Shown here in pieces: positions 43,421-51,326 of a stretch of DNA of 64,000 nt. Under the pieces are notes generated by a model. That model had not been told where the DNA came from, made no database searches, and saw only the letters and a list, made by a program, of their open reading frames with translations. The stretch is from contig JBJOFG010000013.1 of assembly GCA_046048875.1 (NCBI GenBank), positions 124,001 to 188,000 on the forward strand, given 5' to 3'. The DNA comes from CAIZGX01 sp046048875. GTDB lineage: Bacteria > Bacteroidota > Bacteroidia > Flavobacteriales_D > Sanyastnellaceae. Positions within the stretch are counted from its first letter, which is position 1. Every line of letters begins with the position of its first letter. Made by a program: the position numbers and the translations under genes.

Positions 43421-44359
43421 ATGAAAAAGGTCGTTTGGTTATTTGGAGTAGTAATCTCTGTGAGCAGTTGTGTTGCTCCAAGAGCCATCACGAATTCAGG
43501 TAAAGTCACACCGAAAGGCAATTGGGTGGTGGCTACCAATCAAACGTACAACATAGCTACTGCTCCTGCGGGAAAGGTGGCCAGCGCAATTGATATTAAT
43601 CTAGACAATTTATTGAATGGCTCATTGGATACCGTTTCTTTGGCTCAATCGAATGCCGTTGCAACCGATTGGCAGAAAGTAGGAGAGGCGCTTATCGCGA
43701 ACAACTTCGATCCCATTGGAGGTGGATTTGAATTCGGCGTTCGTTACGGAATCGCGAGTCGTTTCGATGTCGGATTCAAGAAATCAGGAAAGGCTAAAGC
43801 CATTGATGTTCAATATCAGTTTTTAGGAAGTTTGGGTAACGTAGATGACTTCACGGAATCGGCCACCAGCAAGTGGTATGGAAGCATTGGACTTCAGTAT
43901 TCCAGTCAAGATTTATCTTTACCCTTTTGGGCGAAGCCCTTAACTACGAAGTTGGAATATGATTTTAGTCGGAAGGACATTCTAGTTCCATTAATTTTCA
44001 GTTACGGTTTGGGCAATGAAGAATCTATAGGAGCTATCTCGTTCGGACTATCTTACAACTTCACCCGCATGAACTATTCAACCACACCGTTCACGTATGC
44101 GCGTATTCAAGACGTCAATGGCGTTGTCACTGCACTAAACACAGCAGCCATCACCGAATCGAAGTCCATCAACAGTTTCGGCGCCTTTGCTAATTTGAAG
44201 ATAGGCTTCCGTTATTTTTATTTTGTTCCAGCCGTAGCCGTTTATTATCAGAATTACGGCACACTTCAGAATTTCATTGGGGAGTCTTTCCAGATGAAGG
44301 GAGTAACGATTGTTCCTTCGTTGGGGTTGAGGTTAAGATTAGGAAAGACGAAATCATAA
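43421..44359 (+). CDS. Hypothetical outer-membrane lipoprotein (beta-barrel-like)
   Basis: 312 residues. A lipoprotein signal with lipobox VSSC at about 14-17 precedes a mature chain rich in alternating hydrophobic beta strands (FEFGVRYGIASRFDVGFKK, WYGSIGLQYSSQ, FGLSYNFTRMNY) and a C-terminal VPSLGLRLRLG. This pattern suggests an outer-membrane beta-barrel, though no named family is recognised. It starts 3 nt after mazG and ends at a strong terminator. Confidence 0.75.
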   Translation: MKKVVWLFGVVISVSSCVAPRAITNSGKVTPKGNWVVATNQTYNIATAPAGKVASAIDINLDNLLNGSLDTVSLAQSNAVATDWQKVGEALIANNFDPIGGGFEFGVRYGIASRFDVGFKKSGKAKAIDVQYQFLGSLGNVDDFTESATSKWYGSIGLQYSSQDLSLPFWAKPLTTKLEYDFSRKDILVPLIFSYGLGNEESIGAISFGLSYNFTRMNYSTTPFTYARIQDVNGVVTALNTAAITESKSINSFGAFANLKIGFRYFYFVPAVAVYYQNYGTLQNFIGESFQMKGVTIVPSLGLRLRLGKTKS

Positions 44360-44360
44360 A

Positions 44361-44389
44361 AAAAGCCTCTCATTTCTGAGAGGCTTTTT
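44361..44389 (+). terminator. Intrinsic terminator of the mut-mazG operon
   Basis: AAAGCCTCTCA and TGAGAGGCTTT form an 11-bp stem with a 4-base loop, followed by T-rich sequence. It also precedes the 3' end of the minus-strand tRNA gene and could serve it from the other side. Confidence 0.9.
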
Positions 44390-44398
44390 CTTTGTTAG

Positions 44399-44472
44399 CG
44401 GTCGGGACGGGACTCGAACCCGCGACCCCGTGCGTGACAGGCACGTATTCTAACCAACTGAACTACCCGACC
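44399..44472 (-). tRNA. tRNA-Asp (anticodon GTC)
   Basis: The minus strand folds as a 74-base tRNA: acceptor stem GGTCGGG/CCCGACC with discriminator G, D-arm AGTTCAGTTGGTTAGAAT, anticodon loop CCTGTCACG with GTC, and T-arm GCGGGTTCGAGTCCCGT. CCA is not encoded. The discriminator G and GTC anticodon agree with aspartate. Confidence 0.97.
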
Positions 44473-44564
44473 ATTGCCGTAAAGCGTTGCAAAAGTAATC
44501 CCATTTTTCAATTACACAAACTTTTCATGTAATTTTTTTCTTTCCTTCAATCCCCTCGTCGCAG

Positions 44565-44657
44565 ACATTCGTGTTTGCACTTTCGTTGCTACGCAACATT
44601 CGCCATTGGCAATCTTGCTTGCATCTTTAACTTCTTTAATCTTTGGCTTCGCCAAAA
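44565..44657. repeat. Triloop-hairpin repeat patch between tRNA-Asp and the adhesin cluster
   Basis: The hairpins are GTTGC-TAC-GCAAC (44585-44597), GCC-ATT-GGC (44602-44610) and TTTGGC-TTC-GCCAAA (44642-44656), separated by AATCTT-type linkers. The string at 44638-44655 is identical to 997-1014 except for the three loop bases. CTTGCTTGCATCTTT at 44614-44628 recurs at 45317-45331 and, with one change, at 29804-29818. The rest of the gap (44473-44564) shows nothing. Confidence 0.8.
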
Positions 44658-45236
44658 TTACCTCAACAAGGTAATATGTCCTTGATATATCTCGGCACTC
44701 ACATCGTTAAAGTGCACTTCAATGCGATAAACATAAACTCCATCGGGGACGTAGTATTCTCCTCCAAGCATGTTGCCTATCCACTTCGGTTCCAAACTTT
44801 CAGATTCAAAAACTACATCTCCCCAGCGATTCACAATAACTGTTTTTACAGACTTTGCTCCCGTAAATACTGGGAACCAAACATCATTTATCCCATTATC
44901 ATCGGGCGTAAATGAATTAGGAATATAAGCCGAACTCTCAAGACACGGAGCAATTTCAACAGTGAAATATCTTGGATCTGCGGCACATCCATAACTACTA
45001 GTGAAACCAAGTTCAATCACGTGGCCTCCAGGTGAAAACGCTGCCCAATCAATATTAATTGTATTGGTTCCCGACTCATACAGCATATTGTCTACAAGCC
45101 AATAGAAGTTCCCCGACTCGTTGCAATTCGCTGAGTAATCGAAATCGGTCCTCGGCTCATCGCACATGTCAAGATACTGCTGACCCCAAGTGGCCAACGG
45201 AATTGACATGATGAGTATGAGTATCTTCTTTAACAT
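44658..45236 (-). CDS. Small secreted protein with PKD-like segment and gliding-motility-associated (T9SS type B) C-terminal domain
   Basis: 192 residues. Signal peptide 1-19 (SIPLATWGQ). A short Ig/PKD-like region contains SGTNTINIDWAAFSPGGH. From about residue 105 it is a type B sorting domain: IPNSFTPDDNGINDVWFP, VIVNRWGDVVFE, YVPDGVYVYRIEVHF. Nearly half the protein is sorting domain, so the passenger is tiny. It is probably a truncated relative of large adhesins and may be a surface-anchored or secreted cap. It is flanked by hairpin repeats on both sides. Confidence 0.85.
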   Translation of the reverse strand: MLKKILILIMSIPLATWGQQYLDMCDEPRTDFDYSANCNESGNFYWLVDNMLYESGTNTINIDWAAFSPGGHVIELGFTSSYGCAADPRYFTVEIAPCLESSAYIPNSFTPDDNGINDVWFPVFTGAKSVKTVIVNRWGDVVFESESLEPKWIGNMLGGEYYVPDGVYVYRIEVHFNDVSAEIYQGHITLLR

Positions 45237-45270
45237 GACTTTAGTTAATTAACTTTTATCTCTTTAACTT

Positions 45271-45396
45271 TCTTTACATTTTGCGAAGCACCTTCCATTA
45301 GGACCTTTCGAAGAACCTTGCTTGCATCTTTCATTTCATGAATCTTGAGCAGCATCTTTCGAAGAATCTTTCACAAAGTGAATCCAGGCTTTGCCT
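45271..45396. repeat. Triloop-hairpin half-array
   Basis: Hairpins CTT-TCG-AAG (45305-45313 and 45356-45364), TTCAT-TTC-ATGAA (45330-45342), TTCAC-AAA-GTGAA (45370-45382) and AGGC-TTT-GCCT (45386-45396). Linkers ACCTT and AATCTT all run in one direction. The last hairpin overlaps the stop codon of the 45396 gene. Bases 45301-45320 match the element in ppx (reverse complement, 19 of 20). Confidence 0.85.
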
Positions 45397-45956
45397 TAGT
45401 TATGTTGAATTGGAGAAAGAACCGGAATCGGATTTACTGTCACTGGACTTGTTGCCGTAAACGTACATCCACCTTCAGTTATAGTATAAGTCAACGTAAA
45501 GGTGCCTGATCCGGCAGTACCAGCGCAGAAAGTATTTCCAACAACTCCCGTTCCCGACCAAGTGCCTCCAATAGGTGTTCCGGTTAATGTCACGCAAGGT
45601 TCATCAGCACACAAAGGCCCTATCGATGTAATCGTTGGAACGATGTTTAAAATAAAAACATCCAATACCACTGGCGCACTCGTACATCCGTCAGCGCTTG
45701 TTGCGAAAACACTTATAGCATTTGCAATGGTTCCAGGGTTAGCCGCAGACCAATCAACGTTAATAGAATTGGTACCTTGTCCAGATGTTAATACCCCTGG
45801 TGCCGCCACTGTCCAGGTATAAGTATACCCAGGGGTATTCGGCAAAGTGTAAATAGAACCCGATGTTAGATAACAAACGGTGTCCGGATTGGTTGTGTTT
45901 TGTGCGAATGCCGCAATTGGGGCGATTAGCATCAGAAGCATGATGATTTTTTTCAT
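45396..45956 (-). CDS. Small secreted PKD-like protein
   Basis: About 186 residues from the start at 45956 (MKKIIMLLMLIAPIAAFAQ signal peptide); a longer frame to 46013 only adds a hydrophilic leader before the signal. A PKD-like domain (SGQGTNSINVDWSAANPG) resembles the segment in the 44658 gene. A second Ig-like repeat follows (CVTLTGTPIGGTWSG). No T9SS domain is visible. The protein ends abruptly with PIQHN, similar to the PAIIHN end of the 46080 gene. It could be a truncated adhesin or a form with an unknown anchor. Confidence 0.72.
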   Translation of the reverse strand: MKKIIMLLMLIAPIAAFAQNTTNPDTVCYLTSGSIYTLPNTPGYTYTWTVAAPGVLTSGQGTNSINVDWSAANPGTIANAISVFATSADGCTSAPVVLDVFILNIVPTITSIGPLCADEPCVTLTGTPIGGTWSGTGVVGNTFCAGTAGSGTFTLTYTITEGGCTFTATSPVTVNPIPVLSPIQHN

Positions 45957-46079
45957 AACTGTGGATTTATTTGATGGATTATTGTTGTGATTTTTAACTA
46001 GTTTATTTTTCATGTTTTAACTTTAAGTTTCTTCAGTCTATATTTTTATTCTCTTTTCTTATTTTCTCTTCCCTTGTTA

Positions 46080-48785
46080 TTAATTATGTATAATAGCCGG
46101 AAGCACTATCGGTGCCGGCTCATTAACTGTAACTATTACTGTATAAGTGCATCCATTAGCATCGGTCACGGTGTAAGAGTATGTTCCTGCGGTTACTGTA
46201 TACGTTCCTGTTCCAGTGTAGGGCGCAGTTCCCCCAGCAGCTGTAACGGTAACGGTCGAAGACCCTCCGTTACAAAGAATAGTTGTTGCCGATGACGTTG
46301 CTGTTAGTGCAGCCGGTTGAGTAACGGTTACCGAAGTTGTAGCGGTACATCCGTTAGCATCGGTCACGGTGTACGAATATGTTCCTGCGGTTACTGTATA
46401 CGTTCCTGTTCCAGTGTAGGGCGCTGTTCCCCCAGCGGCTGTAACGGTAACGGTCGAAGACCCTCCGCTACAAAGAATAGTTGTTGCCGACGATGAGGCT
46501 GTAAGTGCTGTTGGTTGTGTAACCGTTACCGATGTTGTGGTTGAACATCCATTAGCATCGGTCACGGTGTAAGAATATGTTCCTGCGGTTACTGTATATG
46601 TTCCTGTTCCAGTGTAGGGCGCTGTTCCCCCAGCAGCTGTAACGGTAACGGTCGAAGATCCTCCGTTACAAAGAATAGTTGTTGCCGACGATGAGGCTGT
46701 AAGTGCTGTTGGTTGTGTAATTATAAAGTTTCCACTTGCGGCACAACTATTAGATGCAGTGACGGTGACGGTGTAGTTGCCTGCGGCAAGTGACGATATT
46801 GTATAACTTCCGCCTAAATTGGATACTTCAGTTCCTGTTGGATTTCCAGAACTAACTCCAGACCAGCTGATATTAAACCCAGCTACTCCTGCTGTTGGTG
46901 TAATGGTGATAGATCCAGTAGAGGTGTTAAAGCAGTTGGCTGGAATATTTGTAGAATTGAATGTAACGATCGAGGGTTGATTTATTACAGCTGTGTATGT
47001 GAAATTGCAACCGATTGCATCTGTAACGGTTACTGTGTAATTTCCTGCGGCAAGATTTGAAATTGAATAGCTACTTCCCGAAACGGAGATTTCATTGCCT
47101 GCTGGATTTCCAGATTGTGTCCCTGACCAAGAAATATTATAGGGAGCAACTCCACCAGTTACTGTGCTTGCTATTGTCCCTGTTGATGCAGTGCATTGAG
47201 TAGATGAAGTTGTATGAACAACATTTAAGGCAGGAGCTGAAGTGATAGTGTTTGAGGTTGTTAGTTGACAGTTGTTGGCATCTGAAACAGTTATTGAATA
47301 AATACCTGCAGCTAGCGAGGGAATAATATAATTTCCACCAGAAATATTTATTTCATTTCCCGCTGGATTTCCAGAGCTAGGACCAGTCCAACTGACATTG
47401 AATGGAGGATTAGAGCCGCCAACAGTGATATTAATTGCTCCATTTGTGGCTCCGTTGCATATTGGAGTTGATGTTGCAACAGCTAGAATTGGTAATGGTT
47501 GAGTAATTGTTGTTTGAGCAGTGCTTACGCAACCTACGTTATCTGTAACAGTGACGGTGTATACACCCGCGGGTAAATTGGAAACAGTATGAGAAGTTAA
47601 ATTCATGGCTGATCCCACATTAACTCCTGAAGCGTTTGTCCAGACAAAATCCCATGGACTTGCACCCGAGGTAGGCGTTGCGGTTATTGCGCCAGTACTT
47701 GCACCGTTGCACAAAACATTGGTGGTCGTTAAAGTTGGTGGTAAGCAACAATTAAGAATTGCAGAGAAATTATAATTTGGGTCATCTTGACAAGCTATCG
47801 AAGTCCAGTTTCCCGTCTCACCATCAGAAGTTGTATTTATACTCATATTCAAATTTGTACCGGAGGCACAAGATGAATTTGTTTGAATAGTCCAACACCA
47901 AGTCCATGTTCCAGCACCGCTTGCCGCAGGCCATCCATAATTGTTAGCGAAATTCCCATCGAAATTTGCAGGTCCAACTGGATTTAAATCGACCCACCAA
48001 CCCAATCCGAGTGGGCCATTGGCAAAGAACCAAGCATAACCATTTGACGCCGGAGGAGGTGTACCATTTGATTGAAGTGTCGAGAGATTCCATCCGTTTC
48101 CGAAGGTAGGAGTGATTCCATGTATCCAATTGGAGCTTACTTGAACCCAATTAGAAATTGTGTAGCAAAAGGTAACCTGTGTCCCGGGTGGATATGTCCC
48201 ATTGGTTGGCAATGGTGAAACAGTCAGAGAGGAAACCGTATTACAATCTGCACAATCGTTACTCGCGTTAAGGGTCATGTTGAAGTTTCCTGAAGCACTT
48301 GGATTCATTCCGCTTATTTGAATATAATAAGTTTGACCAGTAGCTAAAGGTTCAAATATCGCTGAGTTGGTACCTGCAGCAGTTCCATTATTGTCACATC
48401 CAACTCCTGAAAGATTATTACAATTTGTTCCATTCCAAAGTGTAATTGCTGGATTTGCCAATGCAGGAGATCCACCTGTAATGTTAATAGTAACCCTTGT
48501 TCCAGTTGCTACGAAGCTATACCATACATCTAAAGCGGGTGCGGGTTGGTTGCCACCCGTGGCACAACCAAGAAGATTAGTATACGGATTTGGTGCAGTT
48601 GCATTGATATTGGTACCTGAAACAGAAATAGATGAACCTACCCCAATAGGGCAGGCTGATGGGGTAGGCAATGCCCCTAATGCTTGAGCCGTTGAGCAGT
48701 TGTCATTTGCAGGCTGAGCAAAAGAAATTTTACTCAGAAAGAACAACAGCGCAAAAAATATTAATTTATTGCAACTTGCCTTCAA
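46080..48785 (-). CDS. Secreted SprB-like repeat adhesin
   Basis: 901 residues from a TTG start (48785) with a signal peptide (FFLSKISFAQ). A PPC-like beta domain at about 24-175 (DVWYSFVATGTRVTIN) is followed by a Cys/Trp-rich domain at about 176-345. Seven SprB-type Ig-like repeats follow (each with ...YTVTVTDANGC...). Repeats 1-4 are diverged and longer, with SWSG...SGNP(A/T)G. Repeats 5-7 are 66-residue near-identical copies. It ends PAIIHN with no recognisable sorting domain, unlike SprB. Proteins of this type act in adhesion or gliding at the cell surface. Confidence 0.85.
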   Translation of the reverse strand: MKASCNKLIFFALLFFLSKISFAQPANDNCSTAQALGALPTPSACPIGVGSSISVSGTNINATAPNPYTNLLGCATGGNQPAPALDVWYSFVATGTRVTINITGGSPALANPAITLWNGTNCNNLSGVGCDNNGTAAGTNSAIFEPLATGQTYYIQISGMNPSASGNFNMTLNASNDCADCNTVSSLTVSPLPTNGTYPPGTQVTFCYTISNWVQVSSNWIHGITPTFGNGWNLSTLQSNGTPPPASNGYAWFFANGPLGLGWWVDLNPVGPANFDGNFANNYGWPAASGAGTWTWCWTIQTNSSCASGTNLNMSINTTSDGETGNWTSIACQDDPNYNFSAILNCCLPPTLTTTNVLCNGASTGAITATPTSGASPWDFVWTNASGVNVGSAMNLTSHTVSNLPAGVYTVTVTDNVGCVSTAQTTITQPLPILAVATSTPICNGATNGAINITVGGSNPPFNVSWTGPSSGNPAGNEINISGGNYIIPSLAAGIYSITVSDANNCQLTTSNTITSAPALNVVHTTSSTQCTASTGTIASTVTGGVAPYNISWSGTQSGNPAGNEISVSGSSYSISNLAAGNYTVTVTDAIGCNFTYTAVINQPSIVTFNSTNIPANCFNTSTGSITITPTAGVAGFNISWSGVSSGNPTGTEVSNLGGSYTISSLAAGNYTVTVTASNSCAASGNFIITQPTALTASSSATTILCNGGSSTVTVTAAGGTAPYTGTGTYTVTAGTYSYTVTDANGCSTTTSVTVTQPTALTASSSATTILCSGGSSTVTVTAAGGTAPYTGTGTYTVTAGTYSYTVTDANGCTATTSVTVTQPAALTATSSATTILCNGGSSTVTVTAAGGTAPYTGTGTYTVTAGTYSYTVTDANGCTYTVIVTVNEPAPIVLPAIIHN
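46113..46706 (-). repeat. Three 198-bp near-identical coding repeats in the SprB-like gene
   Basis: The marker string ATCGGTCACG recurs at 46161, 46359 and 46557, exactly 198 bp apart. Each copy encodes the 66-residue unit starting ALT-A-(S/T)-SSATTILC. Copies differ at only a few bases, so the expansion is recent and could change in length by recombination. Confidence 0.93.
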
Positions 48786-49050
48786 TGGGTTAATTAGTTC
48801 AGGTTAGACGAATTTAACCCATTTAATGACTTATGTAAGGAAATAATTTCAATTCGATTAAAAAGAATCAAATTGGAAAGAATTCGTTTATTCGAAGACA
48901 AAGAATGCCTTGATATAATTTGACATGGGAGAATGTTAAGCATTTTTTTAACAGTAAGGGTTAAAATATTTAACGCGAAAAGAAATAAATGGTTTCAACT
49001 TTTAATTCTTTTTCTTTACTTTAGTCACACCTTAACTAAAAACTAACCCT

Positions 49051-51264
49051 ATGGAAATGAATTTAATCCTAGGCGTGCTTGGGCTATATGCCATAAGTCG
49101 CCTGTATTCCAGTGTCACTGGAAAAACTCCGAGTAGTCGATTTAATTTATCGGAACTCAAAGAAGCGTTTCAAAAGAACAGCGGTGTTTGGTGGTTCATG
49201 GTTCCTATTTCTGGAATCCTAATCCTGTTTTTTGAAGCTGTAGTGTCTGTTTTGTGGTTCTTAGGTGAAATTCTTCATCTTGCTACCGCGCTTGTAAAAC
49301 TGTTAATTACCATAGTTAAATGGATTTACACTGAGGTTGTTCTCGGTGGTTTCTATTTCTTATGGAAATTGATTTGGCATTACTTAATCTGTATTCCATG
49401 GAAATGGTTCATAGAAGGATTTCGTCTTTTGGGAACTGCTTCAAAATGGTCAAGCTATAAGATTGCGACTGTTGGAATTTTTGCAAGTCTCATGGTTGCG
49501 TTCTTGGGACGCTACATCAATTCTTTCCTTGGATCAGATCATATGACCATTCAGTCATTCATTCAACATGCGACCACTTTGCTTTCCATTATTCCAATTG
49601 GAATGGCAGCTAGTATGATTGCTTTCAATCGTAAAAATGGAAACGCAAGTTGGAAAACTCAAGGTTTGAATTATGCCAAAATTGCGGCGCTTATTCTAGT
49701 TCCAATGATAGCATTGATTGGAATTGAATACTTACTAATCAATGTTGGATCAAGAACGTCTTTTCAATTTTCTTTTTCAACTCTGTTAGCAGTAGGAAGT
49801 CTTTTTGCTTCATTCTTGATTCTAATAAATTCAATCTTAATCATATTCGTAATTAGCGCCTTGCCATCATTTGCTAATGCATATTCGGGTGACTTGAAAG
49901 GCATATACCGCGCATTCTTCAATCACCTTTATTACGGTTGGGTTTCTTATTTGCTAGCAATCCCTGCTATCATTATTCCTGCATTTATCTTATCTATAAT
50001 TCCAGGTTTGGTCACTCAAGGGATGACTTATTTTACGCAAGAAGCCACCGATTACGTCTATGAGCAACGTATAGCTAGTATCACTGAAGATTCAAAAGAG
50101 AGCATGGTACCTTACTCCGAATGGTGCAACGTAGACTCTATTTCGAACGACTCATTAAATAAACTTATGGAAGCGGATAAGCGAATGCTATCTGTTAGAG
50201 TGGCTTTGAACGGGGTTGGACGTGGACAAGCATACTTAGATTCGTCTTATTCTTCTTTTGCAAATAGAAACGGAGCAGTTACAGTAGGCTTATTGGCATA
50301 TATGTACAACAGCTACGCAGATATGGTGAATGAGAATTTGAAAGCTCAACCCATGAATACTGAAGCAGATAGTGATTCTTCATTTGCTATGGAAGCGAAG
50401 GCTTATCAGGCTGAAGTTGCAGAAATGGATTCTTCTGTTGTAAGAAACAACAAGAGTATTGCTTCATGGCAGGAAGAAAAAGCTGCCGTTTGCTCTGGGA
50501 CTGCACCAATTATTGAAGAGCCCGCCCCAATGCCACAAGAGCCGGTTGTAATTGAAGAACCTATGCCTGTTGTTGATGTTGCTGCAGATCCTTGTGACGC
50601 AGAGCGTCAGCGAATCGATGGAATTATCTCCGACATTCAAGCTGAAAACACTAAAATCGGTCAAATGAAAGAACGAAAATTAGCGGTAATCGGACATTTG
50701 AATAAAATGCAAGAAGATGCAAACGGAATGGTGGGCAATGAAAAAGTTGCCAAGCATTTAGGTTACTTCTTTATGAGTATTTGGATGTGTGCTTTAGCCG
50801 CCATTGCAATGGGATTTGTATTAAGTATTTACGCACACCTAAACAACGTTGTCTTTGATTCTATTGACAATTCAGAATGGCTAATTACCACACAAATCAA
50901 AGATGCACAAAGTGCAAACAAGAATCAACCAATTCTAGGTTTGCTATTAACCTTAGTTACCTCACTTATGCTCTTCGGATTAGTTTCAAGCATGGACCTT
51001 AAAGCTCCGATGAAAGTTTGGGAAGAAGCTAAGAAAAAAGGGGTTGAATTATTTCAGTCCATACCTGGAATAAATGCAGAAGCGCCAGCACCAAGTGCTG
51101 AGGCAAACGAGGTGGTTCAGGCTATTGAGGAAAATAAAGAAATTGTAGAGGAAATCGTAATTCAAGAAACGATTCCGATGGACTCAATGCAACAACTTGA
51201 AGTTTATCAAGAATATCCTGAAGTTTATCCTGATTATTCAGGAGATTACGGAAATTACGAATAA
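49051..51264 (+). CDS. Unrecognised 737-residue membrane protein with long soluble middle region
   Basis: I do not recognise this family. About six to seven membrane helices lie in residues 1-340 (GVWWFMVPISGILILFFEAV, IATVGIFASLMVAFLG, IAALILVPMIALIGIEYLL, SLFASFLILINSILIIFVIS, VSYLLAIPAIIIPAFILSII). A soluble part of about 220 residues follows, with a Pro/Glu linker (EEPAPMPQEPVVIEEP) and a helix likely to be coiled (DAERQRIDGIISDIQAEN). Two more helices (WMCALAAIAMGFVLSIYA, LLLTLVTSLMLFGLVSSM) come next, then an acidic Tyr-rich tail (EVYPDYSGDYGNYE). It stands alone with a terminator at its end. It is divergent from the SprB-like adhesin. A -7-like TACTTTAG is at 49017-49024. Confidence 0.7.
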   Translation: MEMNLILGVLGLYAISRLYSSVTGKTPSSRFNLSELKEAFQKNSGVWWFMVPISGILILFFEAVVSVLWFLGEILHLATALVKLLITIVKWIYTEVVLGGFYFLWKLIWHYLICIPWKWFIEGFRLLGTASKWSSYKIATVGIFASLMVAFLGRYINSFLGSDHMTIQSFIQHATTLLSIIPIGMAASMIAFNRKNGNASWKTQGLNYAKIAALILVPMIALIGIEYLLINVGSRTSFQFSFSTLLAVGSLFASFLILINSILIIFVISALPSFANAYSGDLKGIYRAFFNHLYYGWVSYLLAIPAIIIPAFILSIIPGLVTQGMTYFTQEATDYVYEQRIASITEDSKESMVPYSEWCNVDSISNDSLNKLMEADKRMLSVRVALNGVGRGQAYLDSSYSSFANRNGAVTVGLLAYMYNSYADMVNENLKAQPMNTEADSDSSFAMEAKAYQAEVAEMDSSVVRNNKSIASWQEEKAAVCSGTAPIIEEPAPMPQEPVVIEEPMPVVDVAADPCDAERQRIDGIISDIQAENTKIGQMKERKLAVIGHLNKMQEDANGMVGNEKVAKHLGYFFMSIWMCALAAIAMGFVLSIYAHLNNVVFDSIDNSEWLITTQIKDAQSANKNQPILGLLLTLVTSLMLFGLVSSMDLKAPMKVWEEAKKKGVELFQSIPGINAEAPAPSAEANEVVQAIEENKEIVEEIVIQETIPMDSMQQLEVYQEYPEVYPDYSGDYGNYE

Positions 51265-51285
51265 ATCTAATTTGGAATCATAGAG

Positions 51286-51311
51286 AAAGAGCCGCACACG
51301 CGGCTCTTTTT
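51286..51311 (+). terminator. Intrinsic terminator after the 737-residue protein gene
   Basis: AAAGAGCCGC-ACAC-GCGGCTCTTT is a 10-bp stem with a 4-base loop followed by T residues. The next gene starts only 16 nt beyond it, so that gene must have its own start site right there. Confidence 0.92.
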
Positions 51312-51326
51312 CGTTTCTTTGCATCC

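Noticed and set aside
46080..48785. Complete SprB gliding adhesin
   Set aside because: It has SprB-like repeats but lacks the T9SS type B domain and the great length of SprB, so only SprB-like is stated.
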